Below are positions 51,331 through 60,859 of a stretch of 64,000 bases of DNA, one piece after another. A program made the translations under genes and the position numbers. The stretch's first letter is position 1; each line of letters opens with the position of its first letter. The notes under the pieces are model-generated. The model ran no database searches. It was not told the origin of the DNA and saw only the letters and a program-made list of their open reading frames with translations. The stretch lies in NCBI RefSeq assembly GCF_003858655.1, contig NZ_RQXV01000003.1:348333-412332 (forward strand). Reading direction: 5' to 3'. The DNA comes from Amphritea balenae. GTDB taxonomy: Bacteria; Pseudomonadota; Gammaproteobacteria; Pseudomonadales; Balneatricaceae.

Positions 51331-54210
51331 ATGAAGCAGCAATACCAACAATTCGAACAACTGCTGCAGGCATTCCTGCCGGCTGAGCAGATCATTTCTG
51401 ATCCTCTGCGCACTCTGGCCTACGGTACCGACGCCAGTTTTTATCGCCTGATTCCTCAACTGGTTCTGCGTCCTGAAACAGAACAGGATGTCGCTCAAAT
51501 AGTTAAGCTGGCCCAACAGCAAAATATTCCGGTTACTTTTCGTGCAGCAGGCACCAGCCTTTCCGGCCAGGCGATTACAGATTCGGTTCTGATTCAACTA
51601 CGCGATGGCTGGAGAAGCTATTCGGTTAACGAAGATGCCAGCCAGATAAGCCTGCAACCGGGCGTTATCGGTGGTCAGGCCAATAAAGCGCTGGCCCCGT
51701 TTAATAAGAAAATAGGCCCTGATCCGGCATCCATCAACACGGCCATGATCGGTGGCATTGCCGCCAATAATGCCAGTGGCATGTGTTGCGGTACAGCACA
51801 AAACAGTTATCGCACCCTGCACAGTATGAAGCTGGTACTGGCCGATGGCACATTACTGGATACCGGTGATACTCAGTCTGCTGCTAAATTCAGAAACAGC
51901 CATAAAGGCTTGCTGACCGCCCTTGAGTCCCTGGCACTCCAGACCCGCAGCAATGAAAACCTACGCCAACGTATTGAGCATAAATACCGCCTTAAAAATA
52001 CTACCGGTTATGCACTGAACTCTCTGGTGGATTATGAAGATCCTATCGAGATCATGAAGCATCTGATGATTGGCTCGGAAGGTACCTTAGGCTTTATCTC
52101 TGAGATCACCTATAACACCGTTGATGAACATCCGAATAAAGCCTCTGCTCTGATCTTTTTCCCCACAGTACGTACTACCTGCGAAGCGGTGGCTATTTTA
52201 AAGCAAACGCCGGTATCCGCTGTCGAGATGATGGACCGGGCAGGCCTTCGCTCTATCGAAAATAAAGCGGGCATGCCTGACTTTATTAAACAGCTACCTG
52301 ATGATGCAGCAGCGCTATTAGTTGAAACCCGTTCCGGTTGTCCTGATCACCTTGCGCAACAGGTCGACGCAATAAAAGCCTCTATCGCTGCACTGGAAAC
52401 CGTTCAACCGGTTGAGTTCACTACCGACCCTGCGGAATATTCTAAGTACTGGGCGATCCGTAAAGGCTTGTTCCCGGCTGTTGGCGCGATGCGAGAAACA
52501 GGTACCACGGTTATTATCGAAGATGTTGCCTTCCCGGTACCTCAGCTCGCTGAGGCGGTACACGACCTGCATCAGATCTTTGAAAAGTGGCATTACGATG
52601 AAGCCCTGATCTTTGGCCATGCGTTAGAAGGTAACCTGCATTTTGTATTCACCCAGTCGTTTGATTCCCAGGCTGAAACCGATCGCTATGAAGGCCTGAT
52701 GGATGATGTCGCCAATATGGTGGTGGATAAGTACGATGGCTCACTCAAAGCTGAGCACGGTACCGGCCGTAATATGGCACCCTATGTAGAGAAGGAATGG
52801 GGCAGCGAAGCTTACGCGCTTATGTGGGAGATCAAAGAGCTTTTCGATCCCAATAACATCCTTAATCCGGGCGTACTTCTTAACCGTAACGCCCATGTTC
52901 ACCTTGAAAATCTTAAGCCATTGCCGGCTGCCGATCCGCTTGTGGATAAGTGTATTGAGTGTGGTTTCTGTGAGCCGACCTGCCCGTCACGGGATCTGAC
53001 CCTGACTCCTCGCCAGCGCATAGTCATCTGGCGGGAGATCGCCCGACTGGAAGCCAGTGGCGAAGATTCGCAGCGGCTTGCCGAACTACGTAAAGAGTAC
53101 CTTTATCAGGGGATTGATACCTGTGCGGCCTGCGGGTTATGTTCCACCACCTGTCCGGTAGGGATCAATACCGGTGATCTGACGCGCTCGGTGCGTAGCC
53201 GTAATAATGAAAATCATACCAAGTTGGCACAATGGTTAGCTGAACATTACGGTGGCGTAATGAAGGTCAGCAAGGCAGCATTTATGGGTGCCGATCTGAC
53301 CCATGCGGTAATCGGTAGTAAGGCGATGAGTGCAATCTGTGATACCACGCGTAAGATTTCCGGTGGCCGGGTTCAGAAATGGACACCGTCAATGCCGAAG
53401 GCTGCACCTAAGATCAACACACAACGCCCTGTTACTAACCCGGATGCACCGAAGGTAGTGTATCTGCCAAGCTGTGCAAGTCGGGCAATGGGACCTGCGC
53501 GGGGTGATGAAGATCAAACATCGTTGGCAGATAAAACCGAGCAGCTACTACGCAAAGCCGGCTTTGAGGTTATCTATCCGGACAATCTCGATCAGCTTTG
53601 TTGCGGTATGCCGTTTCAGTCTAAAGGAATGTTTGATGCAGCCGACTTCAAGGCATCTGAAACCGACACTATGTTGCTGGCAGCTACACAAAATGGTGAG
53701 TATCCAGTACTTTCAGATACAAGTCCCTGTAGTCTTCGACTAAAGGATAATACAGATCAACGTCTGAGACTTCTGGATACAGTAGAGTTTATTCATGAAT
53801 ATTTGCTGGACCGGCTGGTCATTACCCCAGCTAAAGAGACAGTAGCGTTACATATTACCTGCAGCACAACACGGATGGGGGTTGCAGATAAGCTTAAACA
53901 GATTGTTGAAGCTTGTGTTACCGATGTAGTGATACCTGAAGACATAACCTGCTGCGGATTTGCTGGCGACAAAGGTTTTTCGACACCAGAGCTGAATGAA
54001 TCAGCCCTGCGAACCCTTAAGCCGGCGGTAGCAGGATGCAAAACAGGCTATTCGACCAGTCGAACCTGTGAAATAGGGCTGTCACACCATAGCGGTATAG
54101 ATTACAAATCGATTATTTATCTTCTGGACCGGGTTAGTCAGCCAAAGCTGAGTAACCAGGACACAACCCCAGAAAACAAACTGATACAGGCACATACCCC
54201 TGATCAGTAA
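51331..54210 (+). CDS. FAD/Fe-S D-lactate dehydrogenase (Dld-II type)
   Basis: Membrane-associated D-2-hydroxyacid oxidase (959 aa) in three parts. First is an FAD-binding domain with TFRAAGTSLSGQAITDSVL, PGVIGGQANKAL and IGGIAANNASGMCCG. Next is a C-terminal FAD-oxidase cap (HALEGNLHFVF). Last is an iron-sulfur module with CIECGFCEPTCPSRDLTLTP and CAACGLCSTTCPVG plus two CCG-type blocks (LDQLCCGMPFQSKG; ITCCGFAGDKGF). The order and size match Shewanella Dld-II; the related YdiJ group oxidises D-2-hydroxyglutarate, so the substrate is probable rather than certain. ATG 51331 has GAGG six bases upstream. It probably shares the PdhR-controlled operon. Confidence 0.88.
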   Translation: MKQQYQQFEQLLQAFLPAEQIISDPLRTLAYGTDASFYRLIPQLVLRPETEQDVAQIVKLAQQQNIPVTFRAAGTSLSGQAITDSVLIQLRDGWRSYSVNEDASQISLQPGVIGGQANKALAPFNKKIGPDPASINTAMIGGIAANNASGMCCGTAQNSYRTLHSMKLVLADGTLLDTGDTQSAAKFRNSHKGLLTALESLALQTRSNENLRQRIEHKYRLKNTTGYALNSLVDYEDPIEIMKHLMIGSEGTLGFISEITYNTVDEHPNKASALIFFPTVRTTCEAVAILKQTPVSAVEMMDRAGLRSIENKAGMPDFIKQLPDDAAALLVETRSGCPDHLAQQVDAIKASIAALETVQPVEFTTDPAEYSKYWAIRKGLFPAVGAMRETGTTVIIEDVAFPVPQLAEAVHDLHQIFEKWHYDEALIFGHALEGNLHFVFTQSFDSQAETDRYEGLMDDVANMVVDKYDGSLKAEHGTGRNMAPYVEKEWGSEAYALMWEIKELFDPNNILNPGVLLNRNAHVHLENLKPLPAADPLVDKCIECGFCEPTCPSRDLTLTPRQRIVIWREIARLEASGEDSQRLAELRKEYLYQGIDTCAACGLCSTTCPVGINTGDLTRSVRSRNNENHTKLAQWLAEHYGGVMKVSKAAFMGADLTHAVIGSKAMSAICDTTRKISGGRVQKWTPSMPKAAPKINTQRPVTNPDAPKVVYLPSCASRAMGPARGDEDQTSLADKTEQLLRKAGFEVIYPDNLDQLCCGMPFQSKGMFDAADFKASETDTMLLAATQNGEYPVLSDTSPCSLRLKDNTDQRLRLLDTVEFIHEYLLDRLVITPAKETVALHITCSTTRMGVADKLKQIVEACVTDVVIPEDITCCGFAGDKGFSTPELNESALRTLKPAVAGCKTGYSTSRTCEIGLSHHSGIDYKSIIYLLDRVSQPKLSNQDTTPENKLIQAHTPDQ

Positions 54211-54227
54211 AAATGAGGAAATTGAGC

Positions 54228-54716
54228 ATGGCACTCCCTGAAATTAAGACAATTCTGTACACAACCTCTTTGGGCAAACATACCCGCCCTGTATTCAGAC
54301 AGGCGGTCAACCTTGCTCAGACATTCAATGCTCACATTGTTATGTTGCATGTTATTGAGCCGATTGGTGAACTGGGCCACGCCCTGATTCAGAACTACCT
54401 GCCTGAAGATACCGTGAAAAAGATGCACGATGAAGGTATTGAACAGGTTAAAGAGCAGATGAAACAACGGGTTGCTAAGTTCTGTGAAGAGGAACTGGGA
54501 TCCCTTGATAAGGCACTGGACATGGATATTGAACATGTCATTGTCGAAGGCAACTACACTGACTCGATTCTGAAAACAGCATCTGATCGTAAAGCTGACA
54601 TGATTGTTATGGGCTCTGAAAACACTTTCGGTCACCATAGCCAGACCACCCGTCAGGTTATCAAAGGCGCTAAAATACCTGTGGTTGCAGTACCTGTAGG
54701 TAAGAAGTTTAAGTAA
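54228..54716 (+). CDS. Universal stress protein (UspA family)
   Basis: Small cytosolic protein (162 aa) with one Usp domain. It begins ALPEIKTILYTTSLGKHTRP, continues with AHIVMLHVIEPIGELG, and ends with MIVMGSENTFGHHSQTT and IPVVAVPVG. The nucleotide-site pattern G-x2-G-x9-G-S/T is incomplete (GSENTFGHHSQTTRQV), as in many Usp variants. The ATG at 54228 has GAGG in front; an ATG at 54213 lacks a site. It follows the dehydrogenase by 17 bases, so it is likely co-transcribed. Confidence 0.88.
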   Translation: MALPEIKTILYTTSLGKHTRPVFRQAVNLAQTFNAHIVMLHVIEPIGELGHALIQNYLPEDTVKKMHDEGIEQVKEQMKQRVAKFCEEELGSLDKALDMDIEHVIVEGNYTDSILKTASDRKADMIVMGSENTFGHHSQTTRQVIKGAKIPVVAVPVGKKFK

Positions 54717-54724
54717 CAGGATTA

Positions 54725-54832
54725 AATCCCGAGCGCTGCGCTTGTCCGATGCGACTGCGCCGCGTCCGATCGTTGCTTCGCAACTAGTCCGATCGCTTTG
54801 CTTGCCCGATCGCTACGCTAGTCCGAAGTCCG
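54725..54832. repeat. Mini-hairpin array 8a
   Basis: Several units with TCCGA boxes (AGCGCTGCGCT; GCGAC/GCCGC-like; GTTGC-TTC-GCAAC; CGCTTTGCTTG; CGCTACGCTAG). It lies directly between the uspA stop and its terminator. Confidence 0.8.
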
Positions 54833-54862
54833 AAAAAGCCTGTCGAATGACAGGCTTTTTTT
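54833..54862 (+). terminator. Rho-independent terminator after uspA
   Basis: AAAAAGCCTGTC pairs with GACAGGCTTTTT around GAAT and is followed by further T. It ends the lactate operon. Confidence 0.9.
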
Positions 54863-54889
54863 ATGTCTGAACAGGTTTATAGGTCCATA

Positions 54890-55006
54890 TTAATCGAGGT
54901 CCGACCGTTTCACTCGTCCGAGCGCTACGCTTGTCCGATGCGGCTTCGCCGCGTCCGAAAGAACGGAAAAGATAAGAGATAAGAGATAAGAGATAAGAGA
55001 TAAGAG
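54890..55006. repeat. Mini-hairpin array 8b and a 7-bp tandem repeat
   Basis: Mini-hairpin units at 54895-54960 (stem GCGGC-TTC-GCCGC), then five tandem copies of a seven-base unit (ATAAGAG) at about 54971-55006. The same GATAAGAG word occurs near other family-2 elements at 60.3 and 63.3 kb. Confidence 0.8.
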
Positions 55007-55007
55007 C

Positions 55008-55260
55008 GATTTACCACGGTACCCAAAGGGCATGCTAAGAACACAGAGGACACCGAGAAGGTCAAAAGCAAAGAATGTTGATAAAAGAATAATACGCTTT
55101 TTTCAATCTTTTCTCCGTGTGTTTGGCATGCCCTTTGGGTACTGTGGTGATAATTCTTTAAAGGACTGAAAGAACAAAAAGAGAAGAGCTAAGTGCTTTA
55201 ATCTTTTCAATCTTTCCTCCGTGTTCTCTGTGCCCTCTGTGGTGCATATTGTTTTGAACT
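55008..55260. repeat. Family-2 CACAGAG/CTCTGTG element(s)
   Basis: Arm TTACCACGGTACCCAAAGGG, CATGCTAAGAACACAGAG, then the inverse arm with TTTGGCATGCCCTTTGGGTA, ACTGTGGTG. A second right arm CTCCGTGTTCTCTGTGCCC ends in TGTGGTGCATATTGTTTTGA. The last stretch recurs at about 63.45 kb. Confidence 0.75.
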
Positions 55261-55262
55261 TA

Positions 55263-55390
55263 AATAGTCCCGGACAAGTTGCGCAGCAACGATCGGACAA
55301 ATGAAATGCTCGGACTCGGTGCGTAGTGCCATTCGGACTAGCGAAGCGATCGGATCTTAATATCGGACAAGCGTAACGATCGATTCTTTA
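55263..55390. repeat. Mini-hairpin array 9
   Basis: CGGAC-oriented units with GTTGC-GCA-GCAAC, AAATGAAATG, GGTGC-GTA-GTGCC and AAGCGAAGCG-type stems upstream of the sodium symporter gene. The same order of units recurs at 63.48-63.57 kb with slightly changed stems. Confidence 0.85.
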
Positions 55391-55513
55391 ACTTCGGCTC
55401 TAAAGCATTCAGTTTTATTTCATGTTTTTGCGCTATATTTGCTATCTTTATTCACAGTTTCAATCAGTTAGCTTCTCTGACTGGCAATCAACGATAATAA
55501 ACACGGACAGGTA

Positions 55514-56893
55514 ATGGAAATTACACTTACCCTGGCGGTGGCTGCAATCGCAATCATCTCTGTCATCATTTCCCCTAAAGCTAAAAACAAAGGTGCCTTC
55601 TTTCAAGGCTTATCACCCGCCGGAGGCCAGCCTGGTTTGCTGCTTCTGACACTCTCCCAGGTCACGACCTGGATCTTTGCCCGCTCGCTTTTGAATGCCG
55701 CAATTCTGGGTTTTTATTACGGTATCTGGGGCACTCTGGCTTATGCCGCTTACTACCTGTCTTTTCTTACCGGCGCAAAAATAATCGATTCGGTTCGCTT
55801 CCAGCACGGCTTCGATAGCATTCAGGCTTTTCTGACCGATCGTTTTGGCGCCTGGGGCAGCCGCTGTTATAACTTTGTTATCGCGGTCAGGCTTATCAGT
55901 GAGGTGTTTGCTAACATCCTGGTCATTGGCATTCTGTTCGGTGTTGCCGGAAGCAGCTCTTATACTCTGGCCGTAGCCCTGTTTGCCATTGTCACACTGG
56001 TATATTCAATGCTGGGGGGCTTACACGCCTCATTGCGTACCGATCTATTCCAGATGGTACTGTTTCTGATTGTTATGACGGTACTCACCGTACTGGTTAT
56101 GGGTACCGGACAGGCCACGTTGGAAAATCTGATGTTCAAGCCTTTCGATATCAGTGAACCTGGCCCGATTTTATTGATGGTTGCCCTGTTACAGGTATGG
56201 AGCTATCCAATGCACGATCCGGTGATGATGGATCGAGGCTTTCTGGCTGACCGAACAACAACCCGCAAAAGCTTTTACCATGCGGCATGGATCAGCATTA
56301 TCTGTATCACCCTGTTCGGCTGTTTTGGTGTGATCGCTGGCGCTAATGCGATGAGTGGCGAGTCTATGAATACCGTATTGATGCGTATTCTGGGTGAAAC
56401 ACCCATGCTGTTATTTAATATCACTCTGGTCATCTCAGCCATGTCGACCCTTGATAGCACACTATCCAGTTCATCCAAGCTGGTCGCCGTTGATATGAAA
56501 TGGGTCGAGCCCAGCCTTAAGAACGGTCGCATCACTATGCTGGTGTTTGTATTACTCGGCCTGCTATTAGTCTTTATCGGTAATAAAGATCTGTTCAGTG
56601 CCGTCGCTGTCAGTGGCACCGCATCAATGTATCTGGCGCCGGTTATTTTCTTCTCGCTATGGGGTAAGCGTACCGACATCCCTCTCTGGAGTTACCTGAG
56701 TTGCTTTGTACTGGCAGTCGGAGGTGCAGCACTATACTTTGTTGAATCCGCCGGCCATACCCAGTTACTTGGCGACAGCCATAAATACACCAAGCTACTA
56801 TATATCTCATTAACAGTATTGATAGGCGGCTGTCTGTTGTTCTGGGCCGGGGCCCTTAACACTAAGCAACAGCCGCAGACTAAAACAGCCTAA
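55514..56893 (+). CDS. Sodium:solute symporter family (SSS) transporter
   Basis: Polytopic carrier (459 aa, about twelve to thirteen spans) of the SSS/LeuT-fold family. SQVTTWIFARSLLNAAILGF and LGGLHASLRTDLFQMVLFL (the conserved GG-x4-S/R-x2-D pattern), plus MDRGFLADRTTTRKSFYHA and SAMSTLDSTLSSSSKLVAVD near the sodium site, match the family. The substrate is not recognisable. Its stop overlaps the next ATG (TAATG), so it is coupled to the phosphoesterase-like gene. Confidence 0.88.
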   Translation: MEITLTLAVAAIAIISVIISPKAKNKGAFFQGLSPAGGQPGLLLLTLSQVTTWIFARSLLNAAILGFYYGIWGTLAYAAYYLSFLTGAKIIDSVRFQHGFDSIQAFLTDRFGAWGSRCYNFVIAVRLISEVFANILVIGILFGVAGSSSYTLAVALFAIVTLVYSMLGGLHASLRTDLFQMVLFLIVMTVLTVLVMGTGQATLENLMFKPFDISEPGPILLMVALLQVWSYPMHDPVMMDRGFLADRTTTRKSFYHAAWISIICITLFGCFGVIAGANAMSGESMNTVLMRILGETPMLLFNITLVISAMSTLDSTLSSSSKLVAVDMKWVEPSLKNGRITMLVFVLLGLLLVFIGNKDLFSAVAVSGTASMYLAPVIFFSLWGKRTDIPLWSYLSCFVLAVGGAALYFVESAGHTQLLGDSHKYTKLLYISLTVLIGGCLLFWAGALNTKQQPQTKTA

Positions 56894-57735
56894 TGGGACA
56901 TTTCGAACCCGATCAAAACAAGCCCCTACTAATATTTGGCGGGGCTTACAGCAATCTACAGGCGACTCAGTCGCTGCGCCAGATCGCAACAAAGCTGCAG
57001 ATCCCTGCTGGGAATGTACTCTGTACGGGAGATCTGGTCGCCTACTGCGCTCAGCCGGATGAAACAGTGGATTTTATCCGGGACTGGGATATTGCCGTTG
57101 TTGCCGGTAACTGTGAAGAATCCATTGGCGCCAGCGCTGAAGACTGCGGTTGTGGCTTTTCTGAAGGCACCACTTGCGACCTGCTTTCAGCTCAGTGGTA
57201 TAACTACACATTACCGAGGGTCAGTGACGACAATAAAACCTGGATGCGGCAGTTACCAGCCAGTATAAGCTTTGACTACCTTGGCTATACCTTCACCGCG
57301 ATTCATGGAGGTGTAGAACAAAGTAATCAGTTTGTGTTTGATTCGGACTCAGTCACGCTAAAACAGAGGCAACTAGAAACAGCTCAGAGTGAAGTGATCA
57401 TCGCCGGACATTGTGGCATTCCCTTTGGCAACAGAACAAAACAAGGCCTCTGGCTAAATGCCGGTGTCATCGGTATGCCCGCTAATGATGGCAATACCTC
57501 TACCTGGTATATGCTAATCAGTCGCCAAAGCAAGCAACTTAAAATCAGCTGGCATCAATTAAGTTACGATCATAATCAAACCGCTGATGAAATGCATAAA
57601 GCGGGACTGAATAATGGCTACATGCAGGCGCTCGGTAATGGCATATGGCCTAGCCATGACGTGCTTCCTGATGAAGAGCAAAACAGAACGGGCAAACAGA
57701 TAAAGCTACCAGCCATTCATTTGGCGATAAAATAG
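56893..57735 (+). CDS. Degenerate calcineurin-like phosphoesterase
   Basis: Metallophosphoesterase-fold protein (280 aa). The expected order of motifs is present but altered. Motif I, normally D-x-H, reads FGGAYSNLQ at residues 15-23, with glycine and tyrosine in place of both metal ligands. Motif II CTGDLVAY and motif III AGNCEES are intact for the YfcE-like group. The histidine of AIHGG is kept, but the last motif is GHCGIPFG instead of GHTH. A cysteine-rich insert (EDCGCGF, TTCD) follows motif III. It is coupled to the symporter gene. It may be a binding or regulatory protein rather than an active phosphatase. Confidence 0.78.
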   Translation: MGHFEPDQNKPLLIFGGAYSNLQATQSLRQIATKLQIPAGNVLCTGDLVAYCAQPDETVDFIRDWDIAVVAGNCEESIGASAEDCGCGFSEGTTCDLLSAQWYNYTLPRVSDDNKTWMRQLPASISFDYLGYTFTAIHGGVEQSNQFVFDSDSVTLKQRQLETAQSEVIIAGHCGIPFGNRTKQGLWLNAGVIGMPANDGNTSTWYMLISRQSKQLKISWHQLSYDHNQTADEMHKAGLNNGYMQALGNGIWPSHDVLPDEEQNRTGKQIKLPAIHLAIK

Positions 57736-57824
57736 CCGGGGCAAGATAATCAGATCATAAGAACCAGATAATAATCAGAAAAAACAGAATCGTCTTTTGG
57801 TCATAGATCTTGACGCCAGCATGA

Positions 57825-58454
57825 TCAAAACCTTCTCGATTCAGCATAGTTTTTATTAAACAGATCAAAGTAGCTATCCAAATGATCTGCCGCATGCTGA
57901 TCCCCCACTTGCTCTAACAAAGCAGCGGCAACTTCAACAGTACAAAGCTGATCAGAAACCTCGGTCTTGCGCAGGCTATAACGTGACTGCCTCTGTGTAT
58001 TGAGAGAGATCACCGGTAGATGCTGTAAATACTGACTTAAACGAAACATTCGCCTTGCTTGCCGCCAGGTACCATCGAGAATAATAAACAAAGGTTGGCG
58101 GTCCGTTTTCTCACGAAAGTTCACCATGCGATGCTGATAATCTTCTGCTGCCGGAAAGACAATATAAGGATCGATTGCCGGATCATTAATCAACTTGATG
58201 AATGCGCTATCCGGCTCGGTTCTACTCCAGTGAAACACCTGACTCGCAGCAATAGTATCGACAATCAAACGACCGGTATTGGTCGGTTTATAAAGCTCAT
58301 AAGGGTGCGATAACAGACAGAACTGTACTTTAGCAACAATCTGATGACGGGCATGACAAATACAGCCCGCCGTATGTAACAAGCAGTGCTCACAACGCTG
58401 GATTTTTGACCCCCTGGCAATAAAGGGCTTTCTGGGGGGATTATCAAGCTGCAT
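57825..58454 (-). CDS. DTW-domain tRNA-uridine aminocarboxypropyltransferase (TapT-like)
   Basis: DTW-domain protein (209 aa) of the TapT/YfiP group, which makes acp3U in tRNA variable loops from S-adenosylmethionine. The N-terminal zinc-ribbon-like cysteines are RCEHCLLHTAGCICHA, then FCLLSHPYELYKPTNTGRL, FPAAED, and the DTW motif in IILDGTWRQARRM. SLNTQRQSRYSLRKTE and STVEV-type ends (CTVEVAAALLE) also fit. The E. coli protein is slightly longer. It faces the DUF2238 gene divergently with about 86 bases between. Confidence 0.88.
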   Translation of the reverse strand: MQLDNPPRKPFIARGSKIQRCEHCLLHTAGCICHARHQIVAKVQFCLLSHPYELYKPTNTGRLIVDTIAASQVFHWSRTEPDSAFIKLINDPAIDPYIVFPAAEDYQHRMVNFREKTDRQPLFIILDGTWRQARRMFRLSQYLQHLPVISLNTQRQSRYSLRKTEVSDQLCTVEVAAALLEQVGDQHAADHLDSYFDLFNKNYAESRRF

Positions 58455-58540
58455 AAATTAACTATTAATGGAATGAAGAGCGGATCATAGCATAGGATAG
58501 ACGCTATTTTAGGCCCATCAAATCCCGTATACTGTCGCCC

Positions 58541-59146
58541 ATGCAAATACTCTGGGTAACTCTATTTACTGCGGTGCTGATCTGGTCTGGCATCGATCCG
58601 AAAGATCAGTTCACCTGGTTTCTTGAAGTGCTGCCTGCCCTTATAGGTGCAGTCGTTTTAGTGACCACCCGAAAAGCCTTTCCACTGACGGGACTGCTTT
58701 ACCTGTTAATACTGATTCACTGCATTATATTAATGGTCGGCGGCCATTATACCTATGCTGAAGTCCCGCTATTTGACCGCATCTCAGAGTGGTTTGGCTG
58801 GCAACGTAATAATTATGACAAGATAGGACACCTGGCACAGGGCTTTATCCCCGCAATCATTGCCAGAGAGCTCTTAATACGTAAGAACGCCGTCAACGGT
58901 AGCAATTGGCTCAAGCTGTTTGTCATCAGCTTTTGCCTGGCATTCAGTGCGTTTTACGAACTGATAGAGTGGTGGGTCGCAGAGCTCTCAGGCCAATCAG
59001 CCGAAGCATTCTTAGGCACACAAGGTTATGTATGGGATACCCAGTCAGATATGCTTCTGGCACTGATTGGCGCCTGTCTTGCTCTACTACTTCTCAGCCG
59101 CCTGCATGATAAACAATTACACCAACTCAACTCAGACTCAAAATAA
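58541..59146 (+). CDS. DUF2238 inner-membrane protein (YjdF-like)
   Basis: Membrane protein (201 aa, about six spans) of the DUF2238 family, function unknown. The conserved middle is VGGHYTYAEVPLF, NNYDKIGHLAQGFIPAIIAR, FSAFYELIEWWVAELSG and YVWDTQSDMLLALIGA, with histidine, glutamate and aspartate residues that are constant in the family. It is followed, after 12 bases, by selU on the same strand. Confidence 0.88.
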   Translation: MQILWVTLFTAVLIWSGIDPKDQFTWFLEVLPALIGAVVLVTTRKAFPLTGLLYLLILIHCIILMVGGHYTYAEVPLFDRISEWFGWQRNNYDKIGHLAQGFIPAIIARELLIRKNAVNGSNWLKLFVISFCLAFSAFYELIEWWVAELSGQSAEAFLGTQGYVWDTQSDMLLALIGACLALLLLSRLHDKQLHQLNSDSK

Positions 59147-59158
59147 CCGGGCTAACTA

Positions 59159-60253
59159 ATGCGCGAAGACACCTGTAATTACCGCGAACTCTTCCTTAAT
59201 GATACCCCGATGATCGATCTTCGGGCACCGATTGAGTTCAGTCAGGGTGCGTTTCCCAGTGCAGTAAGTTTGCCACTGATGACTGATGAGGAGCGTACTC
59301 TTGTCGGCACTTGCTACAAAGAACAAGGCCAGCAAAAAGCCATTATACTGGGTCATAAGCTGGTCAGCGGTGCAACAAAAGAACAACGTATGGCTCTCTG
59401 GCTAGACTTCTGCAACAAAAATCCCGAAGGCTACCTCTACTGCTTCCGTGGCGGCCTGCGCTCCCACACTACACAGCAATGGCTTAAGGATGCTGGCGTC
59501 GATTATCCGCTTATAACCGGTGGCTACAAAGCACTGCGCAATGCACTGTTATCTGTATTCGAGGATGTTGCTACACAACTCTCCTTCCATATTGTGGGCG
59601 GTAAAACAGGTAGCGCTAAAACCTTAATGGTCAACCGTCTCGATAATGCCATTGATCTTGAAGGCGCAGCGCACCACCGTGGCTCCAGTTTTGGTCCTTA
59701 TGTTGAACCGGCAAGCACTCAGATTAATTTTGAAAACCAGACTTCTATTCAATTATTAAAAAAACAGAATGCGGGCCATCAGCAGCTTGTTTTTGAAGAT
59801 GAAGGCCGCAATATCGGCAGTGTTGATTTACCCCGGCCGATCTATCTGAAAATGCAGGATTCCCCGGTCATCGTGATTGAGGATCCTTTCGATATCCGTA
59901 TCCAACGATTACTGAAAGACTATGTTATCGATATGGTCGCATCATACATTGCACATTACGGCGAAGAGCAGGGACAACAACTCTGCTCTGAATACCTCTT
60001 TAGCGGGCTGGATAAGATTCGTAAACGCCTTGGCAACGAGCGCTGGCAGATATTACGCAAAGAAATGACTAAAGCCATTAACCAACATCAGTCAGGTGCT
60101 GGCTTTGAGCAACATATAAACTGGTTGCAGCCATTACTCGAGTGGTACTACGATCCGATGTACGAGTATCAGCTTAGCCTTAAGGCTGACAGAATTACAT
60201 TCCGGGGCGACTGGCAGGAATGCCATGATTATCTGGTAGAGACTACAAGATAA
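59159..60253 (+). CDS. selU: tRNA 2-selenouridine synthase
   Basis: Enzyme (364 aa) that geranylates and then selenates 2-thiouridine at the wobble position of tRNA, using selenophosphate. An N-terminal rhodanese domain holds the catalytic cysteine (C95, YCFRGGLRS), and an ATPase-like P-loop domain has HIVGGKTGSAKT. Also visible is HHRGSSFGPYVEPASTQINF, diagnostic of this family. Length agrees with E. coli YbbB/SelU. Selenophosphate synthase (selD) is not in the window. It is downstream of DUF2238 with 12 bases between. Confidence 0.95.
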   Translation: MREDTCNYRELFLNDTPMIDLRAPIEFSQGAFPSAVSLPLMTDEERTLVGTCYKEQGQQKAIILGHKLVSGATKEQRMALWLDFCNKNPEGYLYCFRGGLRSHTTQQWLKDAGVDYPLITGGYKALRNALLSVFEDVATQLSFHIVGGKTGSAKTLMVNRLDNAIDLEGAAHHRGSSFGPYVEPASTQINFENQTSIQLLKKQNAGHQQLVFEDEGRNIGSVDLPRPIYLKMQDSPVIVIEDPFDIRIQRLLKDYVIDMVASYIAHYGEEQGQQLCSEYLFSGLDKIRKRLGNERWQILRKEMTKAINQHQSGAGFEQHINWLQPLLEWYYDPMYEYQLSLKADRITFRGDWQECHDYLVETTR

Positions 60254-60332
60254 GGATTCGATCACTTCGTTTGTCCGAATAGCGCTACCGCGCCGTGTCC
60301 GAACGTTGCTACGCAACTTGTCCGAGGTCCCA
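60254..60332. repeat. Mini-hairpin array 10
   Basis: TCCGA-oriented units with GCGCT-ACC-GCGCC-like and GTTGC-TAC-GCAAC stems directly after the selU stop. Confidence 0.8.
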
Positions 60333-60344
60333 AAGAGCTAAAAG

Positions 60345-60656
60345 ATAAGAGCGGTTTACCACAGAGAACACAGTACCCAAGGGGCATGCTAAGGCCACTG
60401 AGAAGGTCAAAAGCAGAAATTCAGGATAAGGGATATAACATAATTGCTTTCTCAGTTCTGGACCTTTCGTTACTCTTCTTTTCCTATGTACCCTCCGTGG
60501 TGAAGGTATTTTTTCAGGGGTCGTAGTCCTATAGTCGAAAAGAAAAGAGCTATTTACCCAGTATCCATAAACCTTGCGAAGAAGAGGTAGAAGGCGTTTA
60601 TCTATAATTCTTTTCTCTGTGTCCTCTGTGCCGTCCGTGGTGAGAATGTTTTTAGC
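60345..60656. repeat. Family-2 CACAGAG/CTCTGTG element(s)
   Basis: Arm TTTACCACAGAGAACACAG, GTACCCAAGGGGCATGCTAAG, then later right arms TTCCTATGTACCCTCCGTGG and TCTCTGTGTCCTCTGTGCCG, the last ending in TCCGTGGTGAGAATGTTTTT. No gene is seen in this stretch. Confidence 0.7.
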
Positions 60657-60757
60657 TCTTTCGGACGCGACGAAGCCGCATCGGACAAGCGCAACGTTCG
60701 GACAAGTGAAAGGATCGAACTTCGGCTTTTATGTTCGGACAAGCGCAGCGTTCGATT
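60657..60757. repeat. Mini-hairpin array 11
   Basis: CGGAC-oriented units GCGAC/GCCGC-like, AAGCGCAACG, AAGTGAAAGG and AAGCGCAGCG, ending just before the porin terminator. Confidence 0.75.
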
Positions 60758-60774
60758 CCCTTACCCTGAAACGC

Positions 60775-60806
60775 AAAAAGGCCGGTTATTGCTAACCGGC
60801 CTAAAA
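60775..60806 (-). terminator. Rho-independent terminator of the porin gene
   Basis: On the minus strand AGGCCGGTTA pairs with TAACCGGCCT around GCAA and is followed by TTTTT. It is about 55 bases after the porin stop. Confidence 0.9.
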
Positions 60807-60859
60807 CATTTTGTCACTCAAAGCTCGAAGGGGTGACCTCTGAGTGAGTATATTGTTTC

